A DNA stretch of 64,000 nt. Origin: Diplonema papillatum (Eukaryota; Euglenozoa; Diplonemea; Diplonemida; Diplonemidae). This document shows, one piece after another, positions 1 through 10,399 of the stretch. The notes beneath the pieces are model-generated. The model was given only the letters and a program-made list of their open reading frames with translations. It made no database searches and had not been told where the DNA came from. The stretch spans positions 1 through 64,000 of the forward strand of contig JAPJBO010000098.1 of the NCBI GenBank assembly GCA_030068145.1, given 5' to 3'. Position 1 is the stretch's first letter. The number at the start of each line of letters is the position of its first letter. Both the position numbers and the translations under genes were made by a program.

Positions 1-1
1 C

Positions 2-1321
2 GAGGATGCGGAGTACGCATGGGGGGCTGCCCTGGACCTCATCGGAGTCTGTCCGGGCGCCAAGGTAGCCGTCGTGTGCACCGTACCGTGGGCGGAGTCG
101 GCGAGGCACCTGGTGGTGCTTTCTAACGGGAACCACCAGGACGTGTGGGCAAAGTACTGCAACGTCACCCCGCCGACGGTATCGTGCAAGACGGTCGCCC
201 CCGGGCAGCCGACGACTCAGGTGTGCCTATTCCAGGTACGTGCCGCCTATGTCCACGCCACTACGTGGGAGACGGCGATGAAGGCTGGCCAGTCGGTCAG
301 GATCATGGCGAAGAAGGCGGCGGAAGCCGAAGGTCTGCGCATGGACTGGTCGTCGGTGTTTACGAAGGTGCACCGACGACAGGGCGTGTGTGAGGTGAGC
401 GTCCGCGTTCCAGTCGAAGACGTGCCGAAGCTGCTTCGGAGCTCCGGGAAGGCCGGCACTTTCTGGAAGGCCATGTCGTTTGTCAACGGAACGGACACGC
501 TGCCGGCGGTGTGGGTGAGCGACTGCGCCCTCGAGGAAGCGCGCCAGATAGCTGCCAGGACACCGAACACATTCGGTGTGATCGGCGGCGCGAAAACCGG
601 CGTCTTCGGCATACGAACGACCCCGGAGCACGTCGCCGCCACGGAATCGGCGGTCGGGAAGAAGCTGTCGAAGCGCCAGCGTCGGGGTGACAAGTACATC
701 GTCACCACGGCGTGTCCGGCGGAGCACCCGTCCGACCTCCTCGCCGCCTGCGCAGCAGCCGAATGGAAAGTGGAGCCAGTCGGTTCGTTCAAACGGCGAG
801 GGGATACTGTGTGCGTGGTCATTGCCGACCAGGGACCTCCGGCACCAGTGCTCTACCGCCTTGATCGGGCGTCAATCTCGATCAGGAAATACGACCGTTC
901 CATCGATGCGAGGCAACGGAAGGGGTTCACCACGCAGTGCCAGCGGGTGAAAATTAATCTCCCTCGTGAGTTCCTCGCGAGCCTCCAAGAACGCCCAGAA
1001 CCCGTTCCGGGACAGAAGCGGAGCCGCGCCAGCGATGAGACGACGACCCAAGACAAGGTGGCGCGGCTCGACACCGCTGACAATATGGCTACCGACTGCC
1101 GGCACGCCAACTGGCAGGAGTCATACGAAAACGATAAGGCGTTCCTATGCGAAGTCTGCTGCAAGCGTATGCAAGTAGGACAGGCGAGGCGTCAATGTGC
1201 ACACGGCCCCTGTGAGGCGGTGGTTTGCCATGCGTGCTGGGCTAAACTGCAAGACGCCCCCCCAACACCGCCCTCGCCTGCGCAGGCGCCCGCCGTCGAC
1301 CCCGCGGACTCAAAATGGTGA
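2..1321 (+). CDS. LINE ORF1 protein (5'-partial)
   Basis: C-terminal 439 codons of the ORF1 protein, identical in frame to the ORF at 39126-40991. The family role of ORF1 is binding element RNA to form the ribonucleoprotein. The C-terminus has a cluster of Cys and His (CEVCCKRM, then CAHGPCEAVVCHACW) that resembles a treble-clef or RING-like zinc site. It ends in a proline-rich tail. The stop overlaps the ORF2 start in the string ATGGTGA, so ORF2 is probably translated by termination-reinitiation or a downstream start. No named RNA-binding domain was recognised by eye. Confidence 0.85.
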   Translation, partial: EDAEYAWGAALDLIGVCPGAKVAVVCTVPWAESARHLVVLSNGNHQDVWAKYCNVTPPTVSCKTVAPGQPTTQVCLFQVRAAYVHATTWETAMKAGQSVRIMAKKAAEAEGLRMDWSSVFTKVHRRQGVCEVSVRVPVEDVPKLLRSSGKAGTFWKAMSFVNGTDTLPAVWVSDCALEEARQIAARTPNTFGVIGGAKTGVFGIRTTPEHVAATESAVGKKLSKRQRRGDKYIVTTACPAEHPSDLLAACAAAEWKVEPVGSFKRRGDTVCVVIADQGPPAPVLYRLDRASISIRKYDRSIDARQRKGFTTQCQRVKINLPREFLASLQERPEPVPGQKRSRASDETTTQDKVARLDTADNMATDCRHANWQESYENDKAFLCEVCCKRMQVGQARRQCAHGPCEAVVCHACWAKLQDAPPTPPSPAQAPAVDPADSKW

Positions 1322-4300
1322 ACCCTCAATTATACCACGCGTCATACGCGTCACACAATCTTACCCACACTACATCTTCTGGGTCCGGCCCTCGCCTACC
1401 ACCCTTGCGTGTAGTTACGATCAACGTAACCTCGTTGTTGAAGAACGTGCTCCTCCTTTGCGGCATTGTGGCGGACATCATCTGCTTGCAGGAGACGAAG
1501 CTGACGAGCACCGGGCAGAAGAAAATCCGGATGGCCCTGAAGGAGTGTGCTGCTCTCGACGTCTGGCAGCCTTTCTTTGGTTCCTGTTGCGAAGGGCGTA
1601 AATGTGGCAACGACGTTCCATCCCAGATAACCGGGGGGAGCGCCGGTGTAGCAATCCTTGTGAGGAAAGGCCTGCCGGCATGCGTGGTTAGCCCGTTCGA
1701 TGTCGTTGAAGAGCGGGCCTACGAGGCAGCTCGCTTCCTCCACGTACGTGTCGCGACCGGAAGCGGCAAGGGTGCGCTCCATGTGGTTTCGTTGTACGGA
1801 CATTGCGGCCACTCGGCTCGGATTGAACGTGAGAAGCTGGTCGAGGGGGTTCTCTGGGGCATGCGCCGGCGCCTGGGCGCGGTACCGATTGTAGTTGCAG
1901 GTGACCTGAACACAGACCCTCTGAACTCTCCTGCCCTACGCTTCGCACTGCGAAACGGGTGGACTGACTGTGCCGAGCTTCACGCGAAGTCCCTGAACAG
2001 GCCTCCGGAGCACACCTGCTACCACGGGGAGCCGTCACGCATTGACCTTGTGCTTACCAACGAAATCGCCTCTTCCGCTCTTGGAAACGTAGAAACCTTC
2101 GAGGCCGGGTTCCCGACGCATAAGGCGATTCGAGCTGTCTTCCACCTCACCGCTTTCCAGCAACTTAACGCGGTGTTCCGCTTCCCCCGCGCCATCCCTG
2201 GGTCCGGTCTGACTGACCGAACCGACACCGCAGCCCTCAAAGCTGTAGTCGCGAAATACCGACTCGCCGACCCGTGCCCCCGCGGACTAGAAGGCAGCCA
2301 GAGGGTGGATTTTCTCTGGCTGCGTATCTCGCGGGCGGCGGAGGATTATCTGCTCCAGAAGTCCAAGATTGAGGGTAACCTGGCGGCCTACCGCGGGCGA
2401 GGAGAGCGGCGGAGGCTGAGCACCCAGCGCGTGTCCGCGAGGCCGTCCCCGGAAGGTGCGGGGGCCGACACCGCACCTCTGAAGAGAGCCAGGTGTCTTC
2501 TCGGGCGCATGCGGGAGTACTCGGCCGCACGAGCCAAATGGGAAGATATGTCCAGCGCCCCGTGCCCGTTGTCGCTCCTGCTCAAAGGGCAGTGGGACAA
2601 AATACGGTCGTTTCAAAGCTTCATCCTCCAGCGTACGGACGGGAAATGTGCTTTGCCACTGGTACCGCCATCGGCGAAGGCCGCGCGGGGCCTATCACAC
2701 ACTATCTCGGACGTGTGCCAGAGCCTGGCCCAGACTACGTTAAATTCGAGGTACCTGGAAATCGCAAGGTGTCAGCGCGAGCTCCGTAACCCTCTGGGTA
2801 AAGAGTCGTTTGCTTGGGTGAAGAAGGAGGCGCCGCCGACATTCTATTTTACGAACGGTCGCGACGGGCGACTCACGGCGAACTTGGTGGAAGTTGATGC
2901 GACGGTAAGGAGGAAGTGGGACCCCGTGCTACGCATGTATGCCGGGAAGAAGGAACCCGAGTTCGCCCCCTTCCTGCGAGAATATGGTGACTTTATTGCG
3001 CAACACCCGTGCCAACTGGGCCCGATCACGGCCGACCGCCTACGGTCGGTAGCGAGGAAGAAAGGTGTGCAATCGTCATGCGGCGTGGACGGCTGGCGCA
3101 TGCGAGAAGTTGCGGCCCTGCCGGACACAATCCTAGAAGGGTTTGCTGCAGTACTGAACGAAGTCGAGGAGACGGGCCTATGGCCCGACGGGGTTCTTGA
3201 CGCGCTAGTCACCCTGATTCCCAAGGGAGAGGGAGATGACCCCCTGAAGCTGCGGCCCATCACCGTCTCCAGCGTCGTTTATCGTCTTTGGGCTAGTGTG
3301 CGTCTGCAGGAGGTTCTTGTCTGGCAAGAGCAGTGGATACACGAGTCCCAACATGGCTTCCGGAAAGGCCACTCCTGCGACGACGTCATCATGGACATCG
3401 CGCTGTCGATAGAGGAATCCCTTATCAACGGAACGCCGCTACATGGGATCGCGCTCGACTTTGCGAAATGTTTTGACCGCGTTCCGCAAGGTTTGGTACT
3501 CGACCTAGTTGAGGCTCTGGGGCTGCATGAGCGTGTGCTGGCGCCTCTGCGCCACGTCTATAAGTACCTCAGACGTCGTTTCAAGTACCCTCTGGGAGTG
3601 GGCGATGAATTCAAGGTCACGAACGGCATCCTCCAAGGCTGCCCTATCTCCGTGGTCCTGATCAACGCCCTTCTGTCCGTGCTCTCGAAAGCCCTGGTCA
3701 GCCGGGCACGAGTGAGTCCGAAGTCCTTTGCTGATGACTTGTACCTTCTCTCGCGACTCGCGAAGCTGCTCCAGGAAGGAATAGATGTCACCGCGATATT
3801 TGGGAATCTGACCGGCCTCGCTCTCAACGAAGGCAAGTGTGCCGCCTTCTCGACGTCGAAAAAAGGCCCCCGTCTCGAGGTTGGAGGCAAGGCGATGAAA
3901 TCGGTGAAGACCGTTAAGGTTCTGGGCGTTCCCCTGGGCACAGAAGGGCCTGTGGACAACGGTAGGTCTGACGCGACCGTGGAAGCCGCAGCCAGGCTAG
4001 AAGCGTCGCCACTGAAGCCGCGCACCAAGTTCCGCGTCATGCAGACGATCGCGGCATCCGCCCACTACGGCGCGGCCTACTGCGCCAACTCGGCCGGGGG
4101 CTTCGCGAACAACTCCGTTCTTCGCACGGCTCTCTCCGCCTGCTTGATTCCTCGCTCAAATCGGGCGAAGAGCCCCCTCGCGACACTTACCCTCGTTGCG
4201 AAGGCGCACTTGTGCGATCCGGCATGCGCCTCCGGGTACAGCTCACTCCGCACCGCCGCGAAGCAATACCAGAAGGAGAGATTTCGGCTGCGAATGGATG

Positions 4301-5664
4301 CCCTCCTTGTATCCGGGGCTGACGCCTCCTTAAAGGGCCCCGTCGGGCTGATATCCAATCTCCTTCGGGAGATACGTTTCCTGCCGGCGAAGCGGCACAG
4401 TTTCGAGCTGCTATCGTTCGAAGGTGCGACCGTGCCCTTCTCCGGGAAGGAGGCACTGCACTTCGTCCGTGAGGGCCTGCGTCTTCGAGCGTGGCGCTAC
4501 CTGACGACACAAAGGCAAGGCTACTCGGGTATCGAGAGGGGGGTGGATGTGCGCCTGCTGAACAGACTGTGGCAGAACCGCGCGACGGGGGACAGGCTCA
4601 GCTTTGCAATCCGCAAATGCATCGCAGGAGCGGTGTACTCTCGCGAGTGGTGCAACAGAAGATGGGGAACGGGTGACGGCGTATGCGAGTTCTGCGACGG
4701 TGGGACTCCGGGGACCCTGCTACACTATTTCTGGGAATGCCCGGGACCAGGGGGCAGGTGGGTCAATCTACACTGCCGACTCGACGTCGCAGGAGTGGCG
4801 GCACAGAATATGCCCCTATGCCTGAGCACACGGGGGATTCCCCCCATCGGAACCCCGCCGGTACTCGTGGAGAGGGTCCAGAAGCTGATCGGGACCATCT
4901 CCATCGAGATGGCGCAAGCGCAGCACAATATCGCGACGACGCGCCCCTGGGAGCTTGCCTCCGCCGCGGCAGGGAGATATGACGTTGAGCTGGCAAGGGA
5001 CAGCCGTGAGCTCCTCACGAAGCAGATTGGGACGCGCTTCGCGGCGTCGCTAGTCTACTGGCTAAGGAATCTACGTTGGGTCAACACCCCCCCTCTCCCT
5101 ACGACCGGCGTGGAACTCGCTTTGGATTTTGAGGCCTACACGCGATCCAAGCTGCCTGGGGAAACGTTTGCCGAAAAAGGGTTGCAGATAGGATATCTAG
5201 CACGAGCCATCAACGACCTAAGCTTTGCTGACACGGGGGCCTCAGCCTTCCCCGGGAAGTGGAGACAGGGTGTATGCTCTTTACGCTGCCTGGGTGCGCC
5301 GGCAATGCCGGGATTCTCACACCGTCCACGTTTTGCAGCTGGACGGAGGACAGAGCTGATGTTAAACGGCATAGAAGCAGTATGCTCCAAAGACAGGTGG
5401 AACGACGCCAAACCCGTGTACCCTCAGGACGTAGCTTTCGCTAATTGGAAGCTGAAGTTTCCCATCAAGGTGTTTGCCGCCGCCGTAGGCCGCGCAGTCG
5501 CGAGGAAGAAGAGGGCCCGCAGCGCTACAAGGCGGCGATCCCCCGCGAGACGAGCTCACCCGCCGGCCAGAGCGCCCGCTGCAGCACCAACTCCGGTGCT
5601 ACCACTCACTGTAGCAGAGCCGCGACCTGCGGCGCGCCTCCGGAGCGACTTACGCCCGCCGTAG
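1315..5664 (+). CDS. LINE ORF2: AP-like endonuclease and reverse transcriptase
   Basis: 1449 aa polyprotein. Residues about 31-280 form an apurinic-like endonuclease (EEP fold): N37 in TINVTS, E60 in LQETKLT, D197 and N199 in VAGDLNTD, D244 in SRIDLVL and H269 in FPTHKA are all present. The reverse transcriptase spans about 585-860, with motif A LDFAKCFD (714-721), motif B NGILQGCPIS (770-779) and catalytic motif C FADD (805-808). A CCHC-type knuckle (CEFC, then H and C) lies near 1124-1140. The C-terminal 70 residues are Arg/Pro/Ala-rich. All catalytic residues are intact. It differs from the second copy by one noted change (Lys757 here, Arg there). The clade was not assigned. Confidence 0.95.
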   Translation: MVNPQLYHASYASHNLTHTTSSGSGPRLPPLRVVTINVTSLLKNVLLLCGIVADIICLQETKLTSTGQKKIRMALKECAALDVWQPFFGSCCEGRKCGNDVPSQITGGSAGVAILVRKGLPACVVSPFDVVEERAYEAARFLHVRVATGSGKGALHVVSLYGHCGHSARIEREKLVEGVLWGMRRRLGAVPIVVAGDLNTDPLNSPALRFALRNGWTDCAELHAKSLNRPPEHTCYHGEPSRIDLVLTNEIASSALGNVETFEAGFPTHKAIRAVFHLTAFQQLNAVFRFPRAIPGSGLTDRTDTAALKAVVAKYRLADPCPRGLEGSQRVDFLWLRISRAAEDYLLQKSKIEGNLAAYRGRGERRRLSTQRVSARPSPEGAGADTAPLKRARCLLGRMREYSAARAKWEDMSSAPCPLSLLLKGQWDKIRSFQSFILQRTDGKCALPLVPPSAKAARGLSHTISDVCQSLAQTTLNSRYLEIARCQRELRNPLGKESFAWVKKEAPPTFYFTNGRDGRLTANLVEVDATVRRKWDPVLRMYAGKKEPEFAPFLREYGDFIAQHPCQLGPITADRLRSVARKKGVQSSCGVDGWRMREVAALPDTILEGFAAVLNEVEETGLWPDGVLDALVTLIPKGEGDDPLKLRPITVSSVVYRLWASVRLQEVLVWQEQWIHESQHGFRKGHSCDDVIMDIALSIEESLINGTPLHGIALDFAKCFDRVPQGLVLDLVEALGLHERVLAPLRHVYKYLRRRFKYPLGVGDEFKVTNGILQGCPISVVLINALLSVLSKALVSRARVSPKSFADDLYLLSRLAKLLQEGIDVTAIFGNLTGLALNEGKCAAFSTSKKGPRLEVGGKAMKSVKTVKVLGVPLGTEGPVDNGRSDATVEAAARLEASPLKPRTKFRVMQTIAASAHYGAAYCANSAGGFANNSVLRTALSACLIPRSNRAKSPLATLTLVAKAHLCDPACASGYSSLRTAAKQYQKERFRLRMDALLVSGADASLKGPVGLISNLLREIRFLPAKRHSFELLSFEGATVPFSGKEALHFVREGLRLRAWRYLTTQRQGYSGIERGVDVRLLNRLWQNRATGDRLSFAIRKCIAGAVYSREWCNRRWGTGDGVCEFCDGGTPGTLLHYFWECPGPGGRWVNLHCRLDVAGVAAQNMPLCLSTRGIPPIGTPPVLVERVQKLIGTISIEMAQAQHNIATTRPWELASAAAGRYDVELARDSRELLTKQIGTRFAASLVYWLRNLRWVNTPPLPTTGVELALDFEAYTRSKLPGETFAEKGLQIGYLARAINDLSFADTGASAFPGKWRQGVCSLRCLGAPAMPGFSHRPRFAAGRRTELMLNGIEAVCSKDRWNDAKPVYPQDVAFANWKLKFPIKVFAAAVGRAVARKKRARSATRRRSPARRAHPPARAPAAAPTPVLPLTVAEPRPAARLRSDLRPP

Positions 5665-5730
5665 CAGTGCGAAGAGAAGTGAGGAGACCGGAAACTCCCC
5701 GGAGAGATGGTCCCTGCACTCTAACTCGTC

Positions 5731-5746
5731 TCTCTCTCTCTCTCTC
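5731..5746 (+). repeat. (TC)n tail of LINE copy 1
   Basis: Dinucleotide tract at the 3' terminus of the element. The same tract with a different length ends the second copy, so it is the element's tail and not chance. Confidence 0.8.
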
Positions 5747-6012
5747 ATTTTTTGCCGTGGGCTCCGCTGGGTCCGGTAGTTCGTGCTAGGTAGCACTCGT
5801 TCTCTTCTCTACTCACTACTGTACGTACCCTTTCGCTCTCTTTCTCACTTTGGCTAGTCAACAAAGACTCCCACGCAAGTTTGGGGGGAGGGGAATCTTA
5901 GTTTAATGAGGCATAGCAACACGTCTTCTTCGAAGAAAGTGTCAACTAAAAGGAATAGGTGAGCCTATGTGACAGACTGCTGATAGATTGCGATGAAAGT
6001 TGTGCACAATAC
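5747..6012. other. LINE flank with an inverted copy of dispersed repeat D
   Basis: No gene seen. Positions about 5897-5945, read on the minus strand, match the repeat that ends in AAACTAAGATTT elsewhere (16.5, 22.4 and 63.9 kb), including the segment CTTCGAAGAAGAC. Confidence 0.5.
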
Positions 6013-7918
6013 TGGGTTATGAGGCTTTTCAAGCCGTATGCACCTGCAACAAGGAAAGCCAGTCGGCACAACTTGTGCTGCGGCACTCATTCTACGGCGG
6101 CCTGCACCGCCCCCCGGTTAGCGACGTGTTCTACTTTGGAAGCGGGTTTGAGGGGACGCGGCACTCGTTTTCTTCAACGGCCTCCCTGTCGACGGCAGCC
6201 AAGTCAAACACGGCACGACTCTCGCAGCCGACAACGATGGCCCCGTCCCCAAAGAGGAGGACTCACACAGCCGCCTGTCCGGGGTGCGGTTTGCACAAGG
6301 ACGGCGGAAGGGGATCTCTGCTGACATGCAACCCGGGACCGGCGGTGACAGGGTTGATTGCCGCCTCCGCCAATGTCACGTCCTTGCTCGCAGACCCAGA
6401 AGTCCACACGAGGGCAGCCTTGGGGAGGAAGGTGGATTTGCTGGCCTTGCAAGAGGTGAGGGTCTGAGAGGGACAGGGCCCAGGAGGAGGAAGCCCGGTG
6501 CAGAGGGAAGAGGCTGTTTGGCAACCGCCTTTCGTCCGCGTCGCGGCAGGTCCATTCCGGATTCGACTTCAAAGTCGACGGCGAGTTCTATGAACGCCGC
6601 CGCCGTCTCTTCCTCCCAACACAAATCCGCCAGCCAATTCGCGAGCGCTAAGTATAGGGCCCTTCCATACTTCCAGTTTTTGGGCACGAATTCCGCAGAT
6701 ACTCTTTGCCAAGGCGTGAGTGTGTTCAGAGGGTTCCTCCGTTGTTGCAAAGTGCCTCTCGAGTGCTCGCGCGCTGAGGCTGAAGGCCCATCTTGTGTTT
6801 TGAAAGTTTCCTGAAATTGCTCTAACCGGATGAAGCCATATTCTGGTCTGGGGTTGATCGAGATGTTGCAAACACTGTGTCGTCGAAGTGTTCTATGATG
6901 CAGGGTCACTCGTGGACTGAGCGAAAGATTGGTACTGTTCTGCAGAACTCGCACACCGTCTTCCATTTCGCGTCGACCCCCTGCGCGGCTCGATACCGGT
7001 GTGCAGCTTCTTTGGCCCACTTCTTCGCCACGCCGAATTCTACCTCGGGGTCCATCGCGCTCCACTCTGCGACAGGGAGGTCCTCGGTAGCTTGAGTTGC
7101 GGGTAGCGCTGCTCCAACCGCTCGAGCTCCAGCCCTTACCACGACTGGTCTGGGTCGCCAGTACAGTCACCTCCCAATATCGCCTCTGCCGCCACCGAAT
7201 TCGCGAAGATCGCGTCTATCCGCCTTCCCCTTCTTCGACGCCATGCACGTGATTGCAGGACCCCACTGAGGGATTTTGTGAGGAGGTGCGGAAGTGCACG
7301 TACGAACGCCACAGGTAGTGGGTTGTTTCTCCGAGCGAACCGTTGGAAAATAGTTGTTGGGCGTACTGTTTGGCCCACGTACTGCCGACATCGACCCACT
7401 TCCCGGGTTGGACGGCCGCGTTCGGGATCGGGCTCTCCTCCGGCTCGACGTTGGAATCCCCCCGCGATGAGGATTTCCTTGCACGTCTCCTAGAGTGGCC
7501 GCGCAGCTGAGGATAACCGCCAGGAGATCCCCTCCGTTTCGTCCTCATCCGACACGACCCCGTCGATCGACAGCGTGGAGAGGCTCCCCTCCTGCCGTCC
7601 CCGTACGCCACCTGTGCGTGCGCGAATCTAGTCCGCTCCCCCGCCGGAACCGCGCGCGCGGGCAATTCGGTCGCCGCGGAGAACGCTACTTCCCCGTACT
7701 CCGTCCGCAAAGTGCCGTGTTTGACTTGGCTGCCGGCGACAGGGAGGCCGTTGAAGAACGAGTGCCGCATCCCCTCAAACCCGCTTCCAAAGTAGAACAC
7801 GTCGCTAGCCGGGGGGCGGTGCAGGCCGCCGTAGAATGAGTGCCGCAGCACAAGTTGTTCCGACTGGCATTCCTTGTTGCAGGTGCATGCGGCTTGAAAA
7901 GCCTCATAACCCAAAGCC
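6013..7918. mobile_element. Scrambled relics of a second LINE family, inverted halves
   Basis: Positions 6013-6225 on plus and 7700-7918 on minus are inverted copies of the same coding segment (shared peptide FYFGSGFEG near 6125). The plus strand at about 6235-6470 encodes an endonuclease N-terminus (SANVTSLLA, then VDLLALQEVRV). The minus strand at about 7500-7140 encodes later endonuclease pieces (GDSNVEPEE, WVDVG, RIDAIFANS), and 7140-6500 the linker that follows. Frames change repeatedly, so no full protein is encoded. The family differs from the intact LINE. Inverted LINE parts often arise by twin priming; here the order is more scrambled than that model alone gives. Confidence 0.6.
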
Positions 7919-7924
7919 GTTTTT

Positions 7925-8900
7925 ATCCTAGTCTGGCCCTGCCTGCGTCCCCGAAGAAGCAGAGGACGGAGAGGAGGTCGCAGGCCAGAAAGGGGAAGCG
8001 CATGGAGGAGCTGCGCTCGCGGGGAAAATGAGGACGTTGTTGGGGATGCTCAAGATGCTCCAGGGAATCCACGACGGGGAGCTAATGCCGGCGGGAAAGA
8101 AATCGATAGGTTGGATACGGCGGCTCGGTGCGTCAGGACGGTGGACGGAGGGTCTGGAGAGGTGCTGCATCCTGGGCAGAGATAACCTGCAAGCGCTGCG
8201 AGGGCTCGAGGTGTCGGCAGGAGAGTACGCGAAGGCAGAAAGGTACAAGCAGAGCGCAGGGGAGGCGGGGAGAAACTGGGAAAATCCGATTTCAAAAAGT
8301 GGTACCTATCGGACGAGGAAAGGGGGCGACGGGCCCAGAAGTGGTTCACCTCAGCGGAACAGGAGAGTCAGGCGGGGACGAGGAGAGAGGAGCTCGAAGA
8401 GGAACAGCACCCAGGGCGCGAACCCTCTCAGGATACGAAGGCGGAGCAGCGCACACGAGGACGACCGACTCTGAAGAGGCCTGGACGGAGTGCCAAGCAA
8501 CGTAAGAAGGAAGACGAGGAGATTCAGATGGCTCAGCAAGGACGCCCGAGCCGGAGCGGCCGACGGACCACGGAGGCGAAAGGCAGAACAAGAAAGGCAG
8601 GCGCGGTCGGTACGAGAAGCGGCAATCGCGGATGAGTCAACGAGCACAGAGCAGTCCACGCGCAGACGAGCAGTGAAATGGCCCGCGTCGCAGGTGCCAC
8701 AAACGGAGGAAGCCTGTGCGGCAGGGAGTGGTGACGAGGTAGACGAAGGGGAAGCGCGAAGCGACCAGCCCGGACGGACCAGCAAGACGCAAGACAGGCG
8801 ACGAAGGGGACGCGACCCAGAGACCCGGGCTAAGTAGCCTCGAACTAGTGTGATGGACCTTTCTTCGGAGGGACTCACGCTCAAAGTTCGACTTATACGC
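7925..8900 (+). pseudogene. Degraded ORF of a dispersed element, LINE-associated
   Basis: Plus-strand coding remnant. One frame reads MRTLLGMLKML and on to about 8260; a shifted frame carries KWYLSDEERGRRAQKWF, an acidic coiled stretch, an RGRP AT-hook-like motif and a basic tail to about 8640. The segment 8495-8900 has a second copy at 46815-47240 that includes the same end (AACTAGTGTGATGGACC), so this is a repeat family and not a unique gene. It lies directly downstream of the inverted LINE halves and may be the 3' part of that element. I cannot name the protein. Confidence 0.4.
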
Positions 8901-9047
8901 AGGAACTATCCAGTGCACTTATATAAAATGTAACCCTCACCGTTTCACAAACCCCGCACGAACTACGCACGAGGGTACCATAACTTACCTTTTCCTTATC
9001 CCTCGAAACCAGCACCAACACCAACAACCCCCCCACAACACGCGCAG

Positions 9048-9419
9048 ATCGCCCAGCGAGCCGTCGACAAGCTGCACCAGGCCAAGTTCAAGGACATCCC
9101 GCTGACGGTCGACTTGTACCGGCCCCGGTACCCGCGCACCATGGCGCCGTTGACCGCCGACTCCTTCGCGCCCACCGGCGAGCGCGAGAAGGTCCCCTTC
9201 GAGAAGCCGACCGCGGTGAAGGTGACGCTCGAAAAACCGCCCGAGCACATGGCCAAAAAACTGGGCATCAAGCCGAGCACGAAGCAGGACGCCGCGAAGG
9301 ACGAGAAGCCGAAGGAGGCCGAGAAAGCGGCGGCGGAGCCCGAAAAGACGCCGGCAGCCGCCGAAGCGGCGCCCGCCCCCGCCGGCGAAAAGGCACCGGA
9401 GCAGAGCGAAGAGGCGTGA
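9048..9419 (+). CDS. C-terminal exon of an unrecognised host protein
   Basis: Open frame of 123 codons to a TGA, starting after a plausible splice acceptor (pyrimidine- and C-rich tract, then CGCAG at 9043-9047); no good ATG lies at its beginning. The first part (IAQRAVDKLHQAKFKDIPL) looks globular. The second half is Lys/Glu/Ala/Pro-rich and disordered, ending EQSEEA. GC content is about 65%, like the other host genes here and unlike the flanks. The upstream 40 bases of presumed intron closely match a stretch at 63190-63232, in or next to the presumed intron of the TP-rich gene. This may therefore be a detached last exon of that gene family, but the splice phases do not prove it. No function assigned. 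Confidence 0.55.
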   Translation: MAQRAVDKLHQAKFKDIPLTVDLYRPRYPRTMAPLTADSFAPTGEREKVPFEKPTAVKVTLEKPPEHMAKKLGIKPSTKQDAAKDEKPKEAEKAAAEPEKTPAAAEAAPAPAGEKAPEQSEEA

Positions 9420-9544
9420 ACACCACCCCACCCAGGCTCCAGCCAGGGGGGGGGTGTGGTCCGCCCGCGGTGGCGGTGCAAAGATCACTCGATCGATGCT
9501 CTGTTTGAAATTCTGGGTCCGAGAACGAGCGTCGCATATCTTCT

Positions 9545-9612
9545 GGAGTTGAATCGCAAGGTTTGATGAAATTGGATGGTGTTTGGTCAATGGATCTTGA
9601 ATGAGAGCGACT
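9545..9612 (+). repeat. Dispersed repeat F, copy 1
   Basis: About 65 bases containing TTGAATCGCAAGGTTTGATG. They recur nearly unchanged at 26200-26267 upstream of the 775-bp array. Confidence 0.6.
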
Positions 9613-10121
9613 GACAATGCGCTTGGTACGGCCGAAACGGAAGAGAATCCTCGCGTATGAGTTTCATGCACCAAAAGCGCGTGATCGATACGTGAGTGTT
9701 CTACGTTTTTGGGCATTTTTTTAGTTGCTGCTTGCACCGTCCCAGTCACATTCGGTAGGCCCGCCTTGCGGGCAAAACGATGCCTGTGTTCGGTGCCACA
9801 ACGTACCAACCGCTCTCTTTCGTCTTTTCAACGTACTGGATCAAACCGGCCGCCCATTCCTATCCTCTGAAACCGCATCGGATTGCCTTGCCTGTCGTTT
9901 TCAACACGGCGCACCGCAGTCTCTCAGGTAAATCCCCCATTCCTGGAGCTGCATGGAATTGCCTGGAGGTGTCAATCAGGAGGGAATGGCCCCGGCTCAG
10001 TACTATACCTACGGACTGCACACACGCCACGCGAGAGAAAGGACGCCGCACCCCCTGAACCCAAGGCCTCACACGGCAGAGCCACGGAAACAGTCACCGA
10101 CGCCGTTGGCAGCAGCTGCTG
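9613..10121. other. Gene-free stretch
   Basis: No coding signal or recognisable repeat on either strand. Confidence 0.5.
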
Positions 10122-10147
10122 CCCCCCCCCCCCCCCCCCCCCCCCCC
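10122..10147 (+). repeat. Poly(C) tract, 26 bases
   Basis: Uninterrupted C run. Similar C or G runs occur at 22306-22320, about 23850-23880 and 63953-63967. Confidence 0.9.
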
Positions 10148-10334
10148 GTATACCTATAGAGTTTGTTTGGGGTTGTGCCAACCGTTAGGCGCATTCTTCG
10201 AAAGCTACGGTTCCACAAAAAAAAAAAAAGACAGGGAAACAAAAAGACACACAAACACGGACATGCGCTGCCACCAGTACAAAAAAAAAGCATGCATACC
10301 AGTAACCAAGACCGTGCAAGGAAAGGAACCCTTT

Positions 10335-10399
10335 TGACGATGGCCACCCCGGAGACCATAAAACCCCGGATCTCGAAGTGAACTTACACTCTAAAAACG
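10335..10399 (+). repeat. Dispersed promoter-like motif, copy near 10.4 kb
   Basis: Matches the recurring block GACGA(T/A)GG..CACC..GGAGAC, then AAAACCCCGGA, then GAACTTACACTCTAAAA. No gene follows it here. Confidence 0.55.

Larger units (their letters stand above)
1..5746 (+). mobile_element. LINE (non-LTR retrotransposon) copy 1, 5' end outside the window
   Basis: Autonomous two-ORF LINE that begins inside ORF1 at the window edge. It matches positions 39671-45412 of the second copy almost base for base; I noticed only about six substitutions in 5.7 kb. The 3' UTR is only about 80 bases and ends in a (TC)n tract rather than poly(A). After this tract the flanks of the two copies diverge at once, which marks the 3' end. 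Both ORFs are open, so the copy looks young and potentially competent apart from the part that cannot be seen. LINEs of this type move by target-primed reverse transcription using the element's own endonuclease and reverse transcriptase. Confidence 0.95.
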
